Assembly (NCBI RefSeq): GCF_003382275.1
Contig: NZ_QTJX01000002.1
Span: forward strand, 372,001-436,000
Direction of reading: 5' to 3'
Length of the DNA: 64,000 nucleotides
Source: Flagellimonas nanhaiensis
GTDB lineage: Bacteria > Bacteroidota > Bacteroidia > Flavobacteriales > Flavobacteriaceae
Shown here: piece after piece, positions 32,967-42,646 of the stretch
Layout: every line of letters starts with the position of its first letter
How positions within the stretch are numbered: the stretch's first letter is position 1
Notes under the pieces: model-generated
What the model saw: the letters and a program-made list of their open reading frames with translations, nothing else
Told to the model about the DNA's origin: nothing
Databases searched by the model: none
Position numbers and translations under genes: made by a program

Positions 32967-35336
32967 ATGAAATTCCTGTATAGCATTCTTCTGGTCCTTT
33001 TATTGGTAAGCTGTTCCAAAAAAACGGAAAGCTCTATATCCGAATTATTCACTGATGTTCCCTTTATAAAAGGGAAGGATGCTTATTTGAATTCTCCTTA
33101 CGTAACAGCAGGAGATCGGGTTTACATGGTTGGTCATCAAGATGGATCCTTTCCCCCATTGGGCTGGCATATAAAAGGTGAAATGGGTGGAATCTGGAAC
33201 CATCCCATCAAGCTTATGGATGGATTTGAAACTGCACTTGTTCTTGACAAGGATACAATAAGACTGGATAATGCCTCAGAATTCGTCAACTACCCCTTTG
33301 CCAACAAGCATATCTTTGAATTTCCTTCCAAAAATCTTGTAGTGGAGCGTTTGCAATTCGTTCCCGACAACCATCAAGGAATAGTTATCCAATTTATTTT
33401 TAAGAGCGCCAATGCTGAAAAGCAGAATCTACAATTTGAATTCATAGGTCATTCGGATCTGAGGCCGACCTGGTTGGGAGAACGTACCAATATGCATGAT
33501 AATCTGGACGAAGCAGTTTTTGAAGATGGAAAATGGATTGTCAAGGACAGCTCTAACCCGTGGTTCAACATTTTTGGCTCCGACCAGACTCCAATTGAAC
33601 ATCATACAATAACTGGAGTTTCTCAAGAGAACAACATTTCCAACGCATTGACTTATGATATCAACTTGGATGCGAATGAACCTACCGTCATCAACTTTTT
33701 TATTTCAGGTTCCTATCAATCCAGGGAAGATGCCCTGGACACGTACAATCGGATGTCTCAAAATCATTTCGATTTACTTGCCAACAAAAAAAATCGATAC
33801 CAAACTCTGGTAGAACAATCAAAACTAACTATCCCAGATAAAGATTTGGAACAAGCTTTTGAATGGTTGAAATACAATTGCGATTGGCTGGTACGCACCG
33901 TTCCCGAAATAGGTACTGGCATTGGTGCAGGTATTCCAGATTATCCGTGGTGGTTTGGTGTGGATAGTGAATATGCCTTAAAAGGCTACATGGCCATTGG
34001 TCAAGAGGACATAGTTCATCAAACGATTCAATTATTGGATAGTGTTTCTATGGCCATAAACGGTAACGGCAAGATTCTTCATGAAATGTCAACAAACGGT
34101 AGCGTCTTTAACGAAGGAAACATTAATGAAACGCCTCAGTTTGCATCTTTGATATGGGAAATCTATACCTGGAATGGCGACAAGCAATTCTTGGAAAAGT
34201 ATTTCCCTACCGTGAAAAAAGGTCTCACATGGTTGATGGAGGAGAACGACAGCAACAAAAATCTTTTTCCAGATGGGTTTGGGATGATGGAAATACATGG
34301 ACTGGACAGTGAAATGATAGATGTGGCCGCCTACACCCAAAGAGCCTTTTATGATGCCTCTCTAATTGCCATGGAATTGGAGGAATCGGAATTGGCCAAA
34401 GAATATAAATCATTGGCCGCTGAGCTACGAAAGAAGATAAACGATGAATTCTGGTCTGATGAATTTGAATCCTATGCCGACTTTTTAGGAACCGATGAAC
34501 AGGCCATACATCTTATTGATGATGCCATTGTCCGTGCGGATACCTTGAACAAGCCCTGGGCAGTTGAAGAATTGCAAAATACCAAGCAGCAGATCCTGAA
34601 AAATCGATCTAAAAACTTAAAACCTTTTGTATTGCATCATAATTGGGTGGTAAATACACCCATGGAAATGGGCATTGCAGATTCTACCAAAGCCATTACC
34701 GCACTGAATACAGCGAAAAAGTTTACCAATCCCTTTGGAATGTTTGTAACGGGAATAGACCGGGATGATTCCGCAGGTAAGGATTTTGGGTCTTTTAAGG
34801 GAAGTAAAGTGTTCTCCTATACCGGAGCTGTAATGACCCTTCCTACAGGAGTACAAGCGGTGGCCGAAAACAATTATGGAAGACCGGACATGGCCCTGGA
34901 TTATCTGAAAAGGATGACACGGACATTCAGTTACGCACTGCCTGGAAGTATTTATGAGGTTTCACCAGATTATGGAATGATGACACAGGCCTGGAACATT
35001 TATGCCTTTGCCATACCCATCGTTCAACAATTCTTTGGTATTGAACCAATGGCCAACAAAAAACAGGTCATTATCCGGCCTCAAATGCCTAACAGTTGGG
35101 ATAATGCGAAATTGGAAAATGTAAAGATTGCAGATAACGAAATATCTATATCCTATAAAAGTGACAATGGAAGCACCCAAATAGAAGTTCAGCAAACTAA
35201 CCCAGATTGGGAGTTGCGACTTGTTTTGCCCAAGGATACTTATACCGTTCTAGAAGGTAATGCTGAAACTTTCTCCGAAAAAGAACATTCCATTTTTGTA
35301 GGGTCTGGAAATAAGTTAGTGATTACAAACAAGTAA
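32967..35336 (+). CDS. Glycosidase-like lipoprotein, (alpha/alpha)6 barrel (glycogen-debranching type)
   Basis: 789 residues with lipobox LLLVSCSKK (Cys16). The N-terminal 270 residues are beta-rich. The rest looks like an (alpha/alpha)6 barrel: NCDWLVRTVPEIGTGIGAGIPDYPWWFGVDSEYALKGY, FPDGFGMMEIHGLDSEMIDVAAYTQRAFYDA, VTGIDRDDSAG. Acidic residues in DYPWWFGVDSE and EIHGLDSE are candidates for catalysis. It is closest to the amylo-alpha-1,6-glucosidase/GDE group, but trehalase- or GH15-like activity cannot be excluded. No sugar-receptor pair is nearby. It is followed 3 bp later by recX. Confidence 0.75.
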   Translation: MKFLYSILLVLLLVSCSKKTESSISELFTDVPFIKGKDAYLNSPYVTAGDRVYMVGHQDGSFPPLGWHIKGEMGGIWNHPIKLMDGFETALVLDKDTIRLDNASEFVNYPFANKHIFEFPSKNLVVERLQFVPDNHQGIVIQFIFKSANAEKQNLQFEFIGHSDLRPTWLGERTNMHDNLDEAVFEDGKWIVKDSSNPWFNIFGSDQTPIEHHTITGVSQENNISNALTYDINLDANEPTVINFFISGSYQSREDALDTYNRMSQNHFDLLANKKNRYQTLVEQSKLTIPDKDLEQAFEWLKYNCDWLVRTVPEIGTGIGAGIPDYPWWFGVDSEYALKGYMAIGQEDIVHQTIQLLDSVSMAINGNGKILHEMSTNGSVFNEGNINETPQFASLIWEIYTWNGDKQFLEKYFPTVKKGLTWLMEENDSNKNLFPDGFGMMEIHGLDSEMIDVAAYTQRAFYDASLIAMELEESELAKEYKSLAAELRKKINDEFWSDEFESYADFLGTDEQAIHLIDDAIVRADTLNKPWAVEELQNTKQQILKNRSKNLKPFVLHHNWVVNTPMEMGIADSTKAITALNTAKKFTNPFGMFVTGIDRDDSAGKDFGSFKGSKVFSYTGAVMTLPTGVQAVAENNYGRPDMALDYLKRMTRTFSYALPGSIYEVSPDYGMMTQAWNIYAFAIPIVQQFFGIEPMANKKQVIIRPQMPNSWDNAKLENVKIADNEISISYKSDNGSTQIEVQQTNPDWELRLVLPKDTYTVLEGNAETFSEKEHSIFVGSGNKLVITNK

Positions 35337-35339
35337 TAG

Positions 35340-35822
35340 ATGGCATCTAAATCATCTTACAGCACCCATATTTCTGTACAAGAAGCCCAGAAAAAAATGG
35401 AGCATTTTTGTGCCTACCAGGAACGCTGCCACCAGGAGGTTTATGAAAAACTCAGGGGCATGGGAATGATCCAGCAAGCGATAGATTATATCACTACGCA
35501 TCTGATCCAAGAAAACTATTTGAACGAAGAGCGTTTTGCAAGAGGTTTTGCAAGAGGTAAGTTCAGAATTAAAAAATGGGGTAAAAATAGAATCGTTCAG
35601 GAGTTAAAGCGACGAAACATTTCAGCATATAATATAAAAAGTGCATTAAGTGAAATTGAGGAGGAGGAATACCTTAGTACTCTTGATGAGCTTGCCCAAA
35701 AGAGGTTAGCGCAGATTCATGAACCCAACATTCAAAAGAGAAAGAAAAAGCTGGCTGACTACCTACTTTACAGAGGCTGGGAAAGTTCCTTGGTCTACGC
35801 TAAACTCAAAGAACTTATTTAA
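35340..35822 (+). CDS. recX: RecX family regulatory protein
   Basis: 160 residues, all helical, three repeats of the RecX fold: EVYEKLRGMGM...IDYITTHLIQENYLNEERFARGFARGKF, KKWGKNRIVQELKRRNIS, and LADYLLYRGWESSLVYAKL. RecX binds RecA filaments and limits their growth. recA is not in the window. It starts 3 bp after the stop of the glycosidase-like gene, though the two have no functional link. Confidence 0.92.
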   Translation: MASKSSYSTHISVQEAQKKMEHFCAYQERCHQEVYEKLRGMGMIQQAIDYITTHLIQENYLNEERFARGFARGKFRIKKWGKNRIVQELKRRNISAYNIKSALSEIEEEEYLSTLDELAQKRLAQIHEPNIQKRKKKLADYLLYRGWESSLVYAKLKELI

Positions 35823-35837
35823 AAGGTTTCATTCCGG

Positions 35838-36707
35838 TTATTTCCGCACCAATACCTTTTGGGTGCGGACAATGGCCCTTTCATTCTTCCAATCTATCCA
35901 TTTTTGCCCCTGAATTCTTCGCATCAAATTGTCAAAATACCTCATGAACAAAATGTTATAGAGAGCCTTGCCAAAGTTTTTTGGTCTTCGTGCAATTGCC
36001 CTTAAGCTCATTGAAAATCCAGGTGAAATATATTTCATGTGGTGCCAGTACCCTTCGGGTATGTACAAAACATTTCCATGCTCCAAGTTCGCTATGTGCC
36101 CTTTGGCATGTTTAAGTGCCGGCCATTTTTCCAAGTCGGGGTCCGCAAAATCAATGTCTTCCCTGGTTATCAGCGAATGCGGAATCTTGTATAAAAACTT
36201 AGTCTCTGATTGAGGAAAGAGGATGCATTGTTTTTTTCCTTCAAAATGAAAATGGAAAATATTGGCCAAATCAATATCATAGTGCATGAAGGTATGGGAG
36301 TTGCTTCCCCCAAAAAAGAGCATGGGCAGCCCTTTCATCAAACGCAGTCCAAAATCAGGATAAGAAAAATCCTTTTGCAACTGAGGTACTTCTTTCAAGA
36401 CATTCCAAAGGAAAATCCGATATTTTGTGGGTTCGCTCTTTAAAAGATCTACATATTCCCACATTTTCATCTTGGCATGGGGTTCATTGAATCCCTCATC
36501 GTGGCGTACAGGGCGATCATCATAAAGCGGGACCTCCTTATCTCCAGCAATCTCTTTCATATAATCCAGATTCCACTTGGAATAGGCGGGCCAATCCTCA
36601 ACAAAGCGCTCTATAACTACGGGCCTTTGGGGCTTAAAATATTTATGTAGGAATTCCTCTTTGGTAAGAGTAGACTCCCTGGGAATTTGTTCAAGGTTAA
36701 GCTTCAA
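35838..36707 (-). CDS. JmjC-like cupin (cupin_8) oxygenase
   Basis: 289 residues. Iron-binding residues of the JmjC/cupin_8 fold are visible: His142 and Asp144 in FMHYDIDLANIFHFH, and His222/His223 in YIPEGYWHHMKY; Lys/Gln near 159 (GKKQCILFP) may hold 2-oxoglutarate. The N-terminal RPVVIERFVEDWPAYSKW is typical of bacterial members. It should be a cytoplasmic 2-oxoglutarate-dependent hydroxylase of unknown substrate. It is convergent with recX, 15 bp apart. Confidence 0.87.
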   Translation of the reverse strand: MKLNLEQIPRESTLTKEEFLHKYFKPQRPVVIERFVEDWPAYSKWNLDYMKEIAGDKEVPLYDDRPVRHDEGFNEPHAKMKMWEYVDLLKSEPTKYRIFLWNVLKEVPQLQKDFSYPDFGLRLMKGLPMLFFGGSNSHTFMHYDIDLANIFHFHFEGKKQCILFPQSETKFLYKIPHSLITREDIDFADPDLEKWPALKHAKGHIANLEHGNVLYIPEGYWHHMKYISPGFSMSLRAIARRPKNFGKALYNILFMRYFDNLMRRIQGQKWIDWKNERAIVRTQKVLVRK

Positions 36708-36823
36708 AACGCTAAATTTTGAACTAACTAAAGTAATAAAAAAGAAATTTAAACCACTTTCAATACATCAATGGTAGCAGAAGGAATGGAGTTCCTGAAG
36801 TTTAAAATAGCATAGTAAGATTG

Positions 36824-38656
36824 TTATTTAAAACTATAACGCAACCCGAATAACACGTTACTTGGTGGCATAGGTACAAATCCCGACTCGATATATTCAG
36901 CATCAAAAATATTACTTGCTGTGACTGTAAAATCAGCTTGACCTAATTTAATAGCCAGAGATGCATCCCAAACATTATAGGTTTGCCCAGTTGTACGCTC
37001 AGCATACTTGTAAATGATATTTTGCCGTACATTTTTAAATAGTTGGGTGCTAAAACGTGTTGTGTATTGGTGCTTTAAAGTATTGAGCGAGTAACGTGAT
37101 AATTCTTCGTTCTGGTCCAAAATATTGTCATCTAGAAAGGCATAACCAACACTCAATGTTTGCGTAAAATCTTTGAATTTAAAATTATAGGAAGCATCAA
37201 ACTCAAGACCTTTTGTGTTGACTTCTGTAATATTTGTTGCTGTAAAGACATCTTCAGAAACATCATTTCTAATGTAATCAATCAAGTTATCGGCATCTCT
37301 ATTAAATACCGCTATACTAGCGTTAATTTTGGGTGATGTATACTTAAAGCCTAGTTCCTGGGCAAAGGCTTCTTCCGGCTCCAAATCTTCGTTTCCACTA
37401 GTAACAGGATCACTGTAATACAAATCAGTATAGGTTGGTATGCGGTATGTATAACCTACATTACCATAAATTTTAAAGCTGTTAGTAATATCGTAACCTA
37501 TATCCAAGCCTGGAAACGCATGAAATTTAAAGTCTGAAAAATACGTTAATGCCACGCCGGGTGTAATGTCTAGTTTGTTGTCGAGTAAGCTAAATCGATG
37601 TTCCAGGAATACATTGGTCATAAAACGGTTACGTTTGCCAAGATTATTACTTCTTAGATAGATTTTGGACATATCTATACCAAACCCTGTAATCCCTAAT
37701 TTTGAAGAATAAGAAGCATTGGTTTCCACACCTATCTTATCTGAAATATGGAAGTTTCTAAAAAAACTTGGCTCATCACGTCTTAATAGAAACATATCCT
37801 GATTACGTTTCCAATATATCCTTGGTTGAATTTTGAGATTACTCTTTCTGAAAGTCGTAGAAAAAGCTATTAGACTATTTTGAGTTTCTTCGTACTCGTG
37901 AAAAGTAGGGTTGGTGGTATAGAAATTTTCCGCACCAAAATTACGCTCTAAAAACGTAGCTATCATTTCAATAGGTTGTGCATTTTTATTGAATGTGCTT
38001 TTAAGATAATAGTTGGCATTGTCATAATCAGAGTTATTTCTATACCCTTCAGATGTTACTCTCCCAACATGAACAATATGAGACGAGTTTTCTTTTTCAA
38101 TACCAGCTGTTACATTACCATTTAATTGTCCAAAAGAACCAGTTTCAACATTTACGGACGCAGAATTATTTAAGTTCTTTTTAGTTACGATATTAATAGC
38201 TCCTGCGAAAGCATTTTGACCGAACACCCTTGCTGCAGGACCTTTAATAATTTCTATTCGTTCTATGACTTCTATTGGTAAAGCAGCATTCATGGTATGA
38301 TGACCTGTTTGGGCATCGTCCATTTTAATACCATCAATCAATAATAATGTTTGGTCAAAGCCACCTCCTCTAATATATAAATCTGCTTGGCTACCACCTG
38401 TACCACGACGTCTAATATCTACACCAACAACTTGCTGCAACAGGTCAGCAACATTTACGGCAGCACTGTTTTCGATATCTGCTGCCGTAACAATATTTAT
38501 GGTTCTTGAATTTTCTTTGAAGGGTAGATCAATTCGATTTCCTATGAGCACCACTTCACTCAAAGAATCAATTTTTATAATAGGCTGTTCTTGTTGAGCA
38601 CTCAATTGAAATGCGACAAGTAGTAAAAATGCAAAAGGTAAGACTGTATTTCTCAT
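36824..38656 (-). CDS. BtuB-like TonB-dependent receptor
   Basis: 610 residues, signal peptide ending QLSAQ (residue 20). The plug domain (ADLYIRGGGFDQTLLLIDGIKMDDAQTGHHTMN; VFGQNAFAGAINIVTKK) is followed by a barrel ending LFGLRYSFK. The short plug and barrel length fit the BtuB/vitamin-type receptors. There is no cobalamin riboswitch in the 95-bp upstream region; instead the gene is divergent from a MocR-type regulator that probably controls it. DNA here is AT-richer than the neighbours (30-45% GC in the stretches I counted, against about 42% in ahcY), suggesting transfer. The substrate is unknown. Confidence 0.88.
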   Translation of the reverse strand: MRNTVLPFAFLLLVAFQLSAQQEQPIIKIDSLSEVVLIGNRIDLPFKENSRTINIVTAADIENSAAVNVADLLQQVVGVDIRRRGTGGSQADLYIRGGGFDQTLLLIDGIKMDDAQTGHHTMNAALPIEVIERIEIIKGPAARVFGQNAFAGAINIVTKKNLNNSASVNVETGSFGQLNGNVTAGIEKENSSHIVHVGRVTSEGYRNNSDYDNANYYLKSTFNKNAQPIEMIATFLERNFGAENFYTTNPTFHEYEETQNSLIAFSTTFRKSNLKIQPRIYWKRNQDMFLLRRDEPSFFRNFHISDKIGVETNASYSSKLGITGFGIDMSKIYLRSNNLGKRNRFMTNVFLEHRFSLLDNKLDITPGVALTYFSDFKFHAFPGLDIGYDITNSFKIYGNVGYTYRIPTYTDLYYSDPVTSGNEDLEPEEAFAQELGFKYTSPKINASIAVFNRDADNLIDYIRNDVSEDVFTATNITEVNTKGLEFDASYNFKFKDFTQTLSVGYAFLDDNILDQNEELSRYSLNTLKHQYTTRFSTQLFKNVRQNIIYKYAERTTGQTYNVWDASLAIKLGQADFTVTASNIFDAEYIESGFVPMPPSNVLFGLRYSFK

Positions 38657-38719
38657 CTATTTGAGCTTGCAATGGTTGTTATAGTGTTGTTTATTTTGTT
38701 CTGCAAAAGTGATAACTTT

Positions 38720-38764
38720 CCGGACGATTAAACTAGTCCAGTTTTAAAACAATGAATAGTCCGG
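38720..38764. promoter_or_regulatory. Candidate MocR operator: three GTCC[AG]G boxes
   Basis: TAGTCCAGTTT at 38734-38744 and TAGTCCGGTTT at 38757-38767 are direct repeats with starts 23 bp apart. CCGGAC at 38720-38725 is an inverted copy. They lie in the 95-bp space between the divergent receptor and regulator genes and reach into the regulator's first codons. MocR regulators usually bind such direct repeats. Confidence 0.45.
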
Positions 38765-40248
38765 TTTATGACATATTAAAACAACTTGTCGCATTTGACA
38801 AAACTATCGTACAACCTGTTTATATACAAGTAGCACAACAAGTTATAAATGCAATACAACGTGGCTATTTGGCTAAAGGTAGTAAGTTGCCTGGAACACG
38901 TGTTTTAAGTCAGTTGTTAAATGTTCATCGTAATACAGCTGTTGCCATTTACGAAGAACTGGCTTCACAAGGTTGGGTAGATATTATAGCCAATAAAGGG
39001 ACTTTTGTTTTGGTACCAGAGGAACCTAATGTAAAAATCAAAGCAACAGCTCAGCATATTCATCAGGCCTATACATATCCAATGGTTGCTGGTTTCCCGT
39101 TTCAGCAATCATTTCATTTGGCTTCAACAGCAGAAGTAACTTCTTCAAAGTATTCCATAAGTGACGGCACACCAGATTTACGGCTGCATCCTGTGCACCA
39201 GTTTTCAAGATGGTATAGTGCTGCAATGAAACGAAAACCATTAGTTAATAAATGGAATAGAACAAATGCGTTAACTCCTTCGGTTTTTAGCACACAACTT
39301 TGTAATTATTTAAACGTAACACGAGGATTTCATATAAAACCAAGTAACCTAGTGAATACACGTAGTACAGAAATGAGTCTGTATATAGTTTCACAATTAT
39401 TGATTAAAAAAGGTGATTTGGTGTTGGTCGGGGAGTTGAGTAATTATGCTACCAACATGATTTTTCAACAGGCTGGGGCCAAAATTAGAACTGTTCCTGT
39501 AGATAGTGACGGTTTAAATATAGCCTATATAAAAAAGCATTTTGTAAAAGGGAGTATACGGTGTGTGTATGTTTGCGCCAATAGAGATTACCCAACAACG
39601 GTAACGTTGAGTGCACAAAGACGACTGCAGTTGTTGCAATTGGCCAAGACACATGGCTTTGCCATTATTGAAGACGATTACGATTATGATTTTCAATTTG
39701 AAGGATCTGCAATGTTACCCATGGCGAGTGCAGACGTCAATGGAAATGTTATTTATTTGGGTAAGTTAGGACAGTCGTTATTTCCAAGTTTTCACACGGG
39801 CTTTGTAGTAGCACCGGAAAACCTGATTTCTGAGGCTAAAAACTATTTGCAATTACTGGACAAACAAGGCGATCTAATACAAGAACAAATGCTTTCCGAA
39901 CTTATTTCTGAAGGCGAAATATATAGACTTAAGAAAAAGAATATTGTCACTTACAAACAGCGTCGTGACTGTTTGTGCCATTTTTTAAACCATTATTTTG
40001 AAGGTATCACAACTTGGGAAAAGCCCTTAGGTGGTTTGGCAATCTGGCTCCAATTTGCAGAAACAATATCATTGGTGAAACTTGCCGAGGAAGCCGAGAA
40101 ATTAGATTTATTTCTACCAAAAACCATTTTATATCAAGATAAAAACACCTGTGCAATTCGTTTTGGTTTTGGGCACTTAAATGAAGAAGAAATCGAAATT
40201 GTAATTAAGAAGCTTAAAAGTGCTTATAATAAAGTCATTAATTTTTGA
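38752..40248 (+). CDS. MocR-type regulator (GntR HTH plus aminotransferase domain) lacking the PLP lysine
   Basis: 498 residues. A GntR winged helix (residues 15-85: YIQVAQQVINAIQRGYL...LPGTRVLSQLLNVHRNTAVAIYEEL) is fused to a class I aminotransferase fold (about 125-498), as in GabR and PdxR. The pyridine-binding IIEDDYDYDF is kept. The usual PLP-lysine motif (GTFSKSLFP.LR) here reads GKLGQSLFPSFH: Gln341 takes the place of the lysine and His that of the phosphate-binding arginine. It is therefore unlikely to bind PLP covalently. It is divergent from the BtuB-like receptor and probably regulates it. AT-rich (two 60-base lines count about 28% GC). Confidence 0.9.
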   Translation: MNSPVYDILKQLVAFDKTIVQPVYIQVAQQVINAIQRGYLAKGSKLPGTRVLSQLLNVHRNTAVAIYEELASQGWVDIIANKGTFVLVPEEPNVKIKATAQHIHQAYTYPMVAGFPFQQSFHLASTAEVTSSKYSISDGTPDLRLHPVHQFSRWYSAAMKRKPLVNKWNRTNALTPSVFSTQLCNYLNVTRGFHIKPSNLVNTRSTEMSLYIVSQLLIKKGDLVLVGELSNYATNMIFQQAGAKIRTVPVDSDGLNIAYIKKHFVKGSIRCVYVCANRDYPTTVTLSAQRRLQLLQLAKTHGFAIIEDDYDYDFQFEGSAMLPMASADVNGNVIYLGKLGQSLFPSFHTGFVVAPENLISEAKNYLQLLDKQGDLIQEQMLSELISEGEIYRLKKKNIVTYKQRRDCLCHFLNHYFEGITTWEKPLGGLAIWLQFAETISLVKLAEEAEKLDLFLPKTILYQDKNTCAIRFGFGHLNEEEIEIVIKKLKSAYNKVINF

Positions 40249-40423
40249 TAGGAAATTCAGTTTTGCAATCTTTCCTCTAGGTTTGATAAGATAGTTAGGA
40301 TATTTTCTTTGGTTGGAACCGATATTCGTTCTTCTTCAATGAAAAAATCCTAAAATGAACCATTATAGACCGAAAGGCAGGATATCGACATGGCGCCAAA
40401 ACCCTTAATTTATCTATATTGCG

Positions 40424-41938
40424 ATGGTCATAGCCAAAAACTTTATCCTTAAAGTGCTCAAAAAAACCAACTTTTTTCATTTGTCCAATTATGAAAGCTT
40501 AAACTGGAGGACAGTTTTTTGGGTTTTACTCCTAATTGCACTTTTCATAAGGTTTCCTTTCTTTTTTAGGGATTATGTTGACAGGGATGAGAGCACCTTC
40601 ATAATCATGGGGCAGTCTTGGGCCAACGGATATTTACCCTATACCCAATTGTGGGACCTTAAACCTCCAATCACATTTCTTTTTTTTGGTATTGCCATTA
40701 AGTTATTTGGTCAAAGTTTTATTGCAATCCGACTTCTAGGAACTATAATGGTGGCCTTAACCGCGTTATTTACCTATGGAGTAGCTACAAAAATGTCCAG
40801 CAAAAAGATTGCTTTTTGGTGCGCAATCTTTTGTGTCTTCTTTCAAAGCCTTTTTGGGAGCCTTCAAGGGGTGATGTCAGAACACATTTGTATTTTCTTT
40901 TTTATGGCGGGTGTTTACGTTTTGTTTTCCAAAAAACATTGGGCGTGGTATTTCGTTATCGGGATTCTTTTTGGGTTTTCCGTAATGTCTAAACTGAATA
41001 TGGCTTATGCTGTTCTGTTTTTAGGGCTATATCTTTTATGGAATGGCTTTTCTGAAAGAAAATACTCGGCAACTTTGGGCAAATTAAGTCTTATGGGGGC
41101 AGGGTTCGTTCTCCTAATCTTGCTTACGGCTCTTCCCTATTATCTACAGGAGACGACATCCGTTTGGTGGACTTCCATTTTTAAGGCTCCATTGGCTTAT
41201 TCAGAATCCAAACAGCATTCTCTGCTGAAAACTCTTCCCGCTATTTTGGTGATTCTTGGGCTCTTGGTAGCAGGGTTTGCGTCAAAAGTAATCGATTATA
41301 AATCCAAGCAACAGCAGCTTTTGGCAATAATGGTAATCGGAGTTTCTTTTTCTTTCATGCAAGCTGGAAAAGTGAATGGCCATTACCTCATTCAACTCTA
41401 TCCATTTATGTTGATTCTAATAGGGATAGCCATAGGCAAACTACCCCAACCAAAAAAAGCACTCAATTGGGTAATCGCAGGGGTTCTTGCTCTTATTCCA
41501 ACCGAAGCTTATCTGGAATACGCCAATATCATCAACCATAAAGTTGAAAAGGGTTCATTTTATAATGGTGAGGGAATTGATGTTCCCAACTACATTTTGA
41601 ACCAAAATCTTGAAACTAAAAACATCTTCTTCACTGAATATCATATTGGATATTGGATACTGGGCGTACACCCCCCGACCAAAGCGGCCACCCATCCAAG
41701 TAACATAACCAGAGAGGAACTATTTCCATATATGAACAACCCCAGAAAAACAGGCCTAGAGGAACTGCGGTATATTCTAGAGGTTATTAAACCCAAGACA
41801 TTGGTGGCCCGAAAGGGCAAGAAAATATTCGATAAGAAGTTGATGGATTACAACGAGTACATTGATTCCTATTTAGAGAATCATTATGCACTGGAGTACA
41901 CAGTAGGCAGAGGACTTATTTACCAGCGATTAGAATGA
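40424..41938 (+). CDS. Glycosyltransferase family 39-like membrane protein
   Basis: 504 residues with about ten membrane helices. The first periplasmic loop has the acidic motif RDYVDRDESTFIIMGQSWANG, the feature of the PMT/ArnT (GT39/GT83) superfamily that uses lipid-phosphate sugar donors. It ends in a soluble C-terminal region (residues 385-504). Likely acts in glycan or lipid modification at the inner membrane. It is monocistronic; the 175 bp before it hold no clear promoter. Confidence 0.8.
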   Translation: MVIAKNFILKVLKKTNFFHLSNYESLNWRTVFWVLLLIALFIRFPFFFRDYVDRDESTFIIMGQSWANGYLPYTQLWDLKPPITFLFFGIAIKLFGQSFIAIRLLGTIMVALTALFTYGVATKMSSKKIAFWCAIFCVFFQSLFGSLQGVMSEHICIFFFMAGVYVLFSKKHWAWYFVIGILFGFSVMSKLNMAYAVLFLGLYLLWNGFSERKYSATLGKLSLMGAGFVLLILLTALPYYLQETTSVWWTSIFKAPLAYSESKQHSLLKTLPAILVILGLLVAGFASKVIDYKSKQQQLLAIMVIGVSFSFMQAGKVNGHYLIQLYPFMLILIGIAIGKLPQPKKALNWVIAGVLALIPTEAYLEYANIINHKVEKGSFYNGEGIDVPNYILNQNLETKNIFFTEYHIGYWILGVHPPTKAATHPSNITREELFPYMNNPRKTGLEELRYILEVIKPKTLVARKGKKIFDKKLMDYNEYIDSYLENHYALEYTVGRGLIYQRLE

Positions 41939-42018
41939 TTCCACCACAAGTCAAAAATTATATCAGTATCGTTCAGCGGAACTAATAACTCGCTCTCTCC
42001 TTCAATTACCTAATAATT

Positions 42019-42405
42019 TCATTTTTTTGCTTTAGTGAGAAAGTTGCAGTTGTTGCATTTATATTTTTTGGGCTCCAAAAAGGGGAAAAGCTTGTACAAA
42101 ATCGTCTTTCTTGCGTAGTAAACTTCACTTTTTTGAGCTCCACATATGGGACATACAATCAAGTTGCCATCCTTGTCCGTGGCATAGTTCCTAATCTCAT
42201 TGTATATAGCCTTGGCCTCCTTTTCATCATATCTATGGACCATTAATTTTACACCTCCAAGTGCATTGCTTGCAAAAGGTTCTACGCTAACCGTGTTATC
42301 GTCTTTTAAACGGACTTCTATCCCTTCCGATTCTAATTTGCCCTTAATGATCTGCACGTCAGCCAAAAACTCGAAAGTGCCCAAAATAACCCAATCTTTA
42401 CCCAT
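42019..42405 (-). CDS. DUF2007 protein with C-terminal zinc ribbon
   Basis: 128 residues. The DUF2007 domain (residues 5-70, WVILGTFEFLADVQIIKGKLESEGIEV...GGVKLMVHRYDEKEAKAIY) is a ferredoxin-like fold once called a putative signal-transducing protein. It is followed by a zinc ribbon with CPIC and CNNC near 85 and 118. Cytoplasmic, unknown role. It is convergent with the GT39-like gene. Confidence 0.87.
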   Translation of the reverse strand: MGKDWVILGTFEFLADVQIIKGKLESEGIEVRLKDDNTVSVEPFASNALGGVKLMVHRYDEKEAKAIYNEIRNYATDKDGNLIVCPICGAQKSEVYYARKTILYKLFPFLEPKKYKCNNCNFLTKAKK

Positions 42406-42622
42406 TATTAAATTCTAAAATCACGTGTAACACTTTGTTGATTTAATATCAAACTCCTTTTCCTGTAATCTTAATGCAAATTGTTTTGCGAATATAGGAT
42501 TTGAAGTTTTAAAACCTTTACATGTTCCTTGATATGGTCTACCAATTCAATTAGTTGATACCTTGCAAACTTTCCCTCCTCATTATCTAAAAACTGGCAG
42601 GTTTGCCTTATTTCAAAGGTAC

Positions 42623-42630
42623 TATCTTTG
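42623..42630 (+). promoter_or_regulatory. Candidate -7 element for the GNAT gene
   Basis: TATCTTTG, exact consensus. Its distance to the two possible starts (42638 and 42647) favours the second, which leaves room for a short leader. Confidence 0.5.
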
Positions 42631-42646
42631 ATTAAATTTGTTGGAT

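Noticed and set aside
36824-38656. Cobalamin riboswitch for the BtuB-like receptor
   Set aside because: Only 95 bp separate it from the divergent regulator and none of the B12-box sequence is there.
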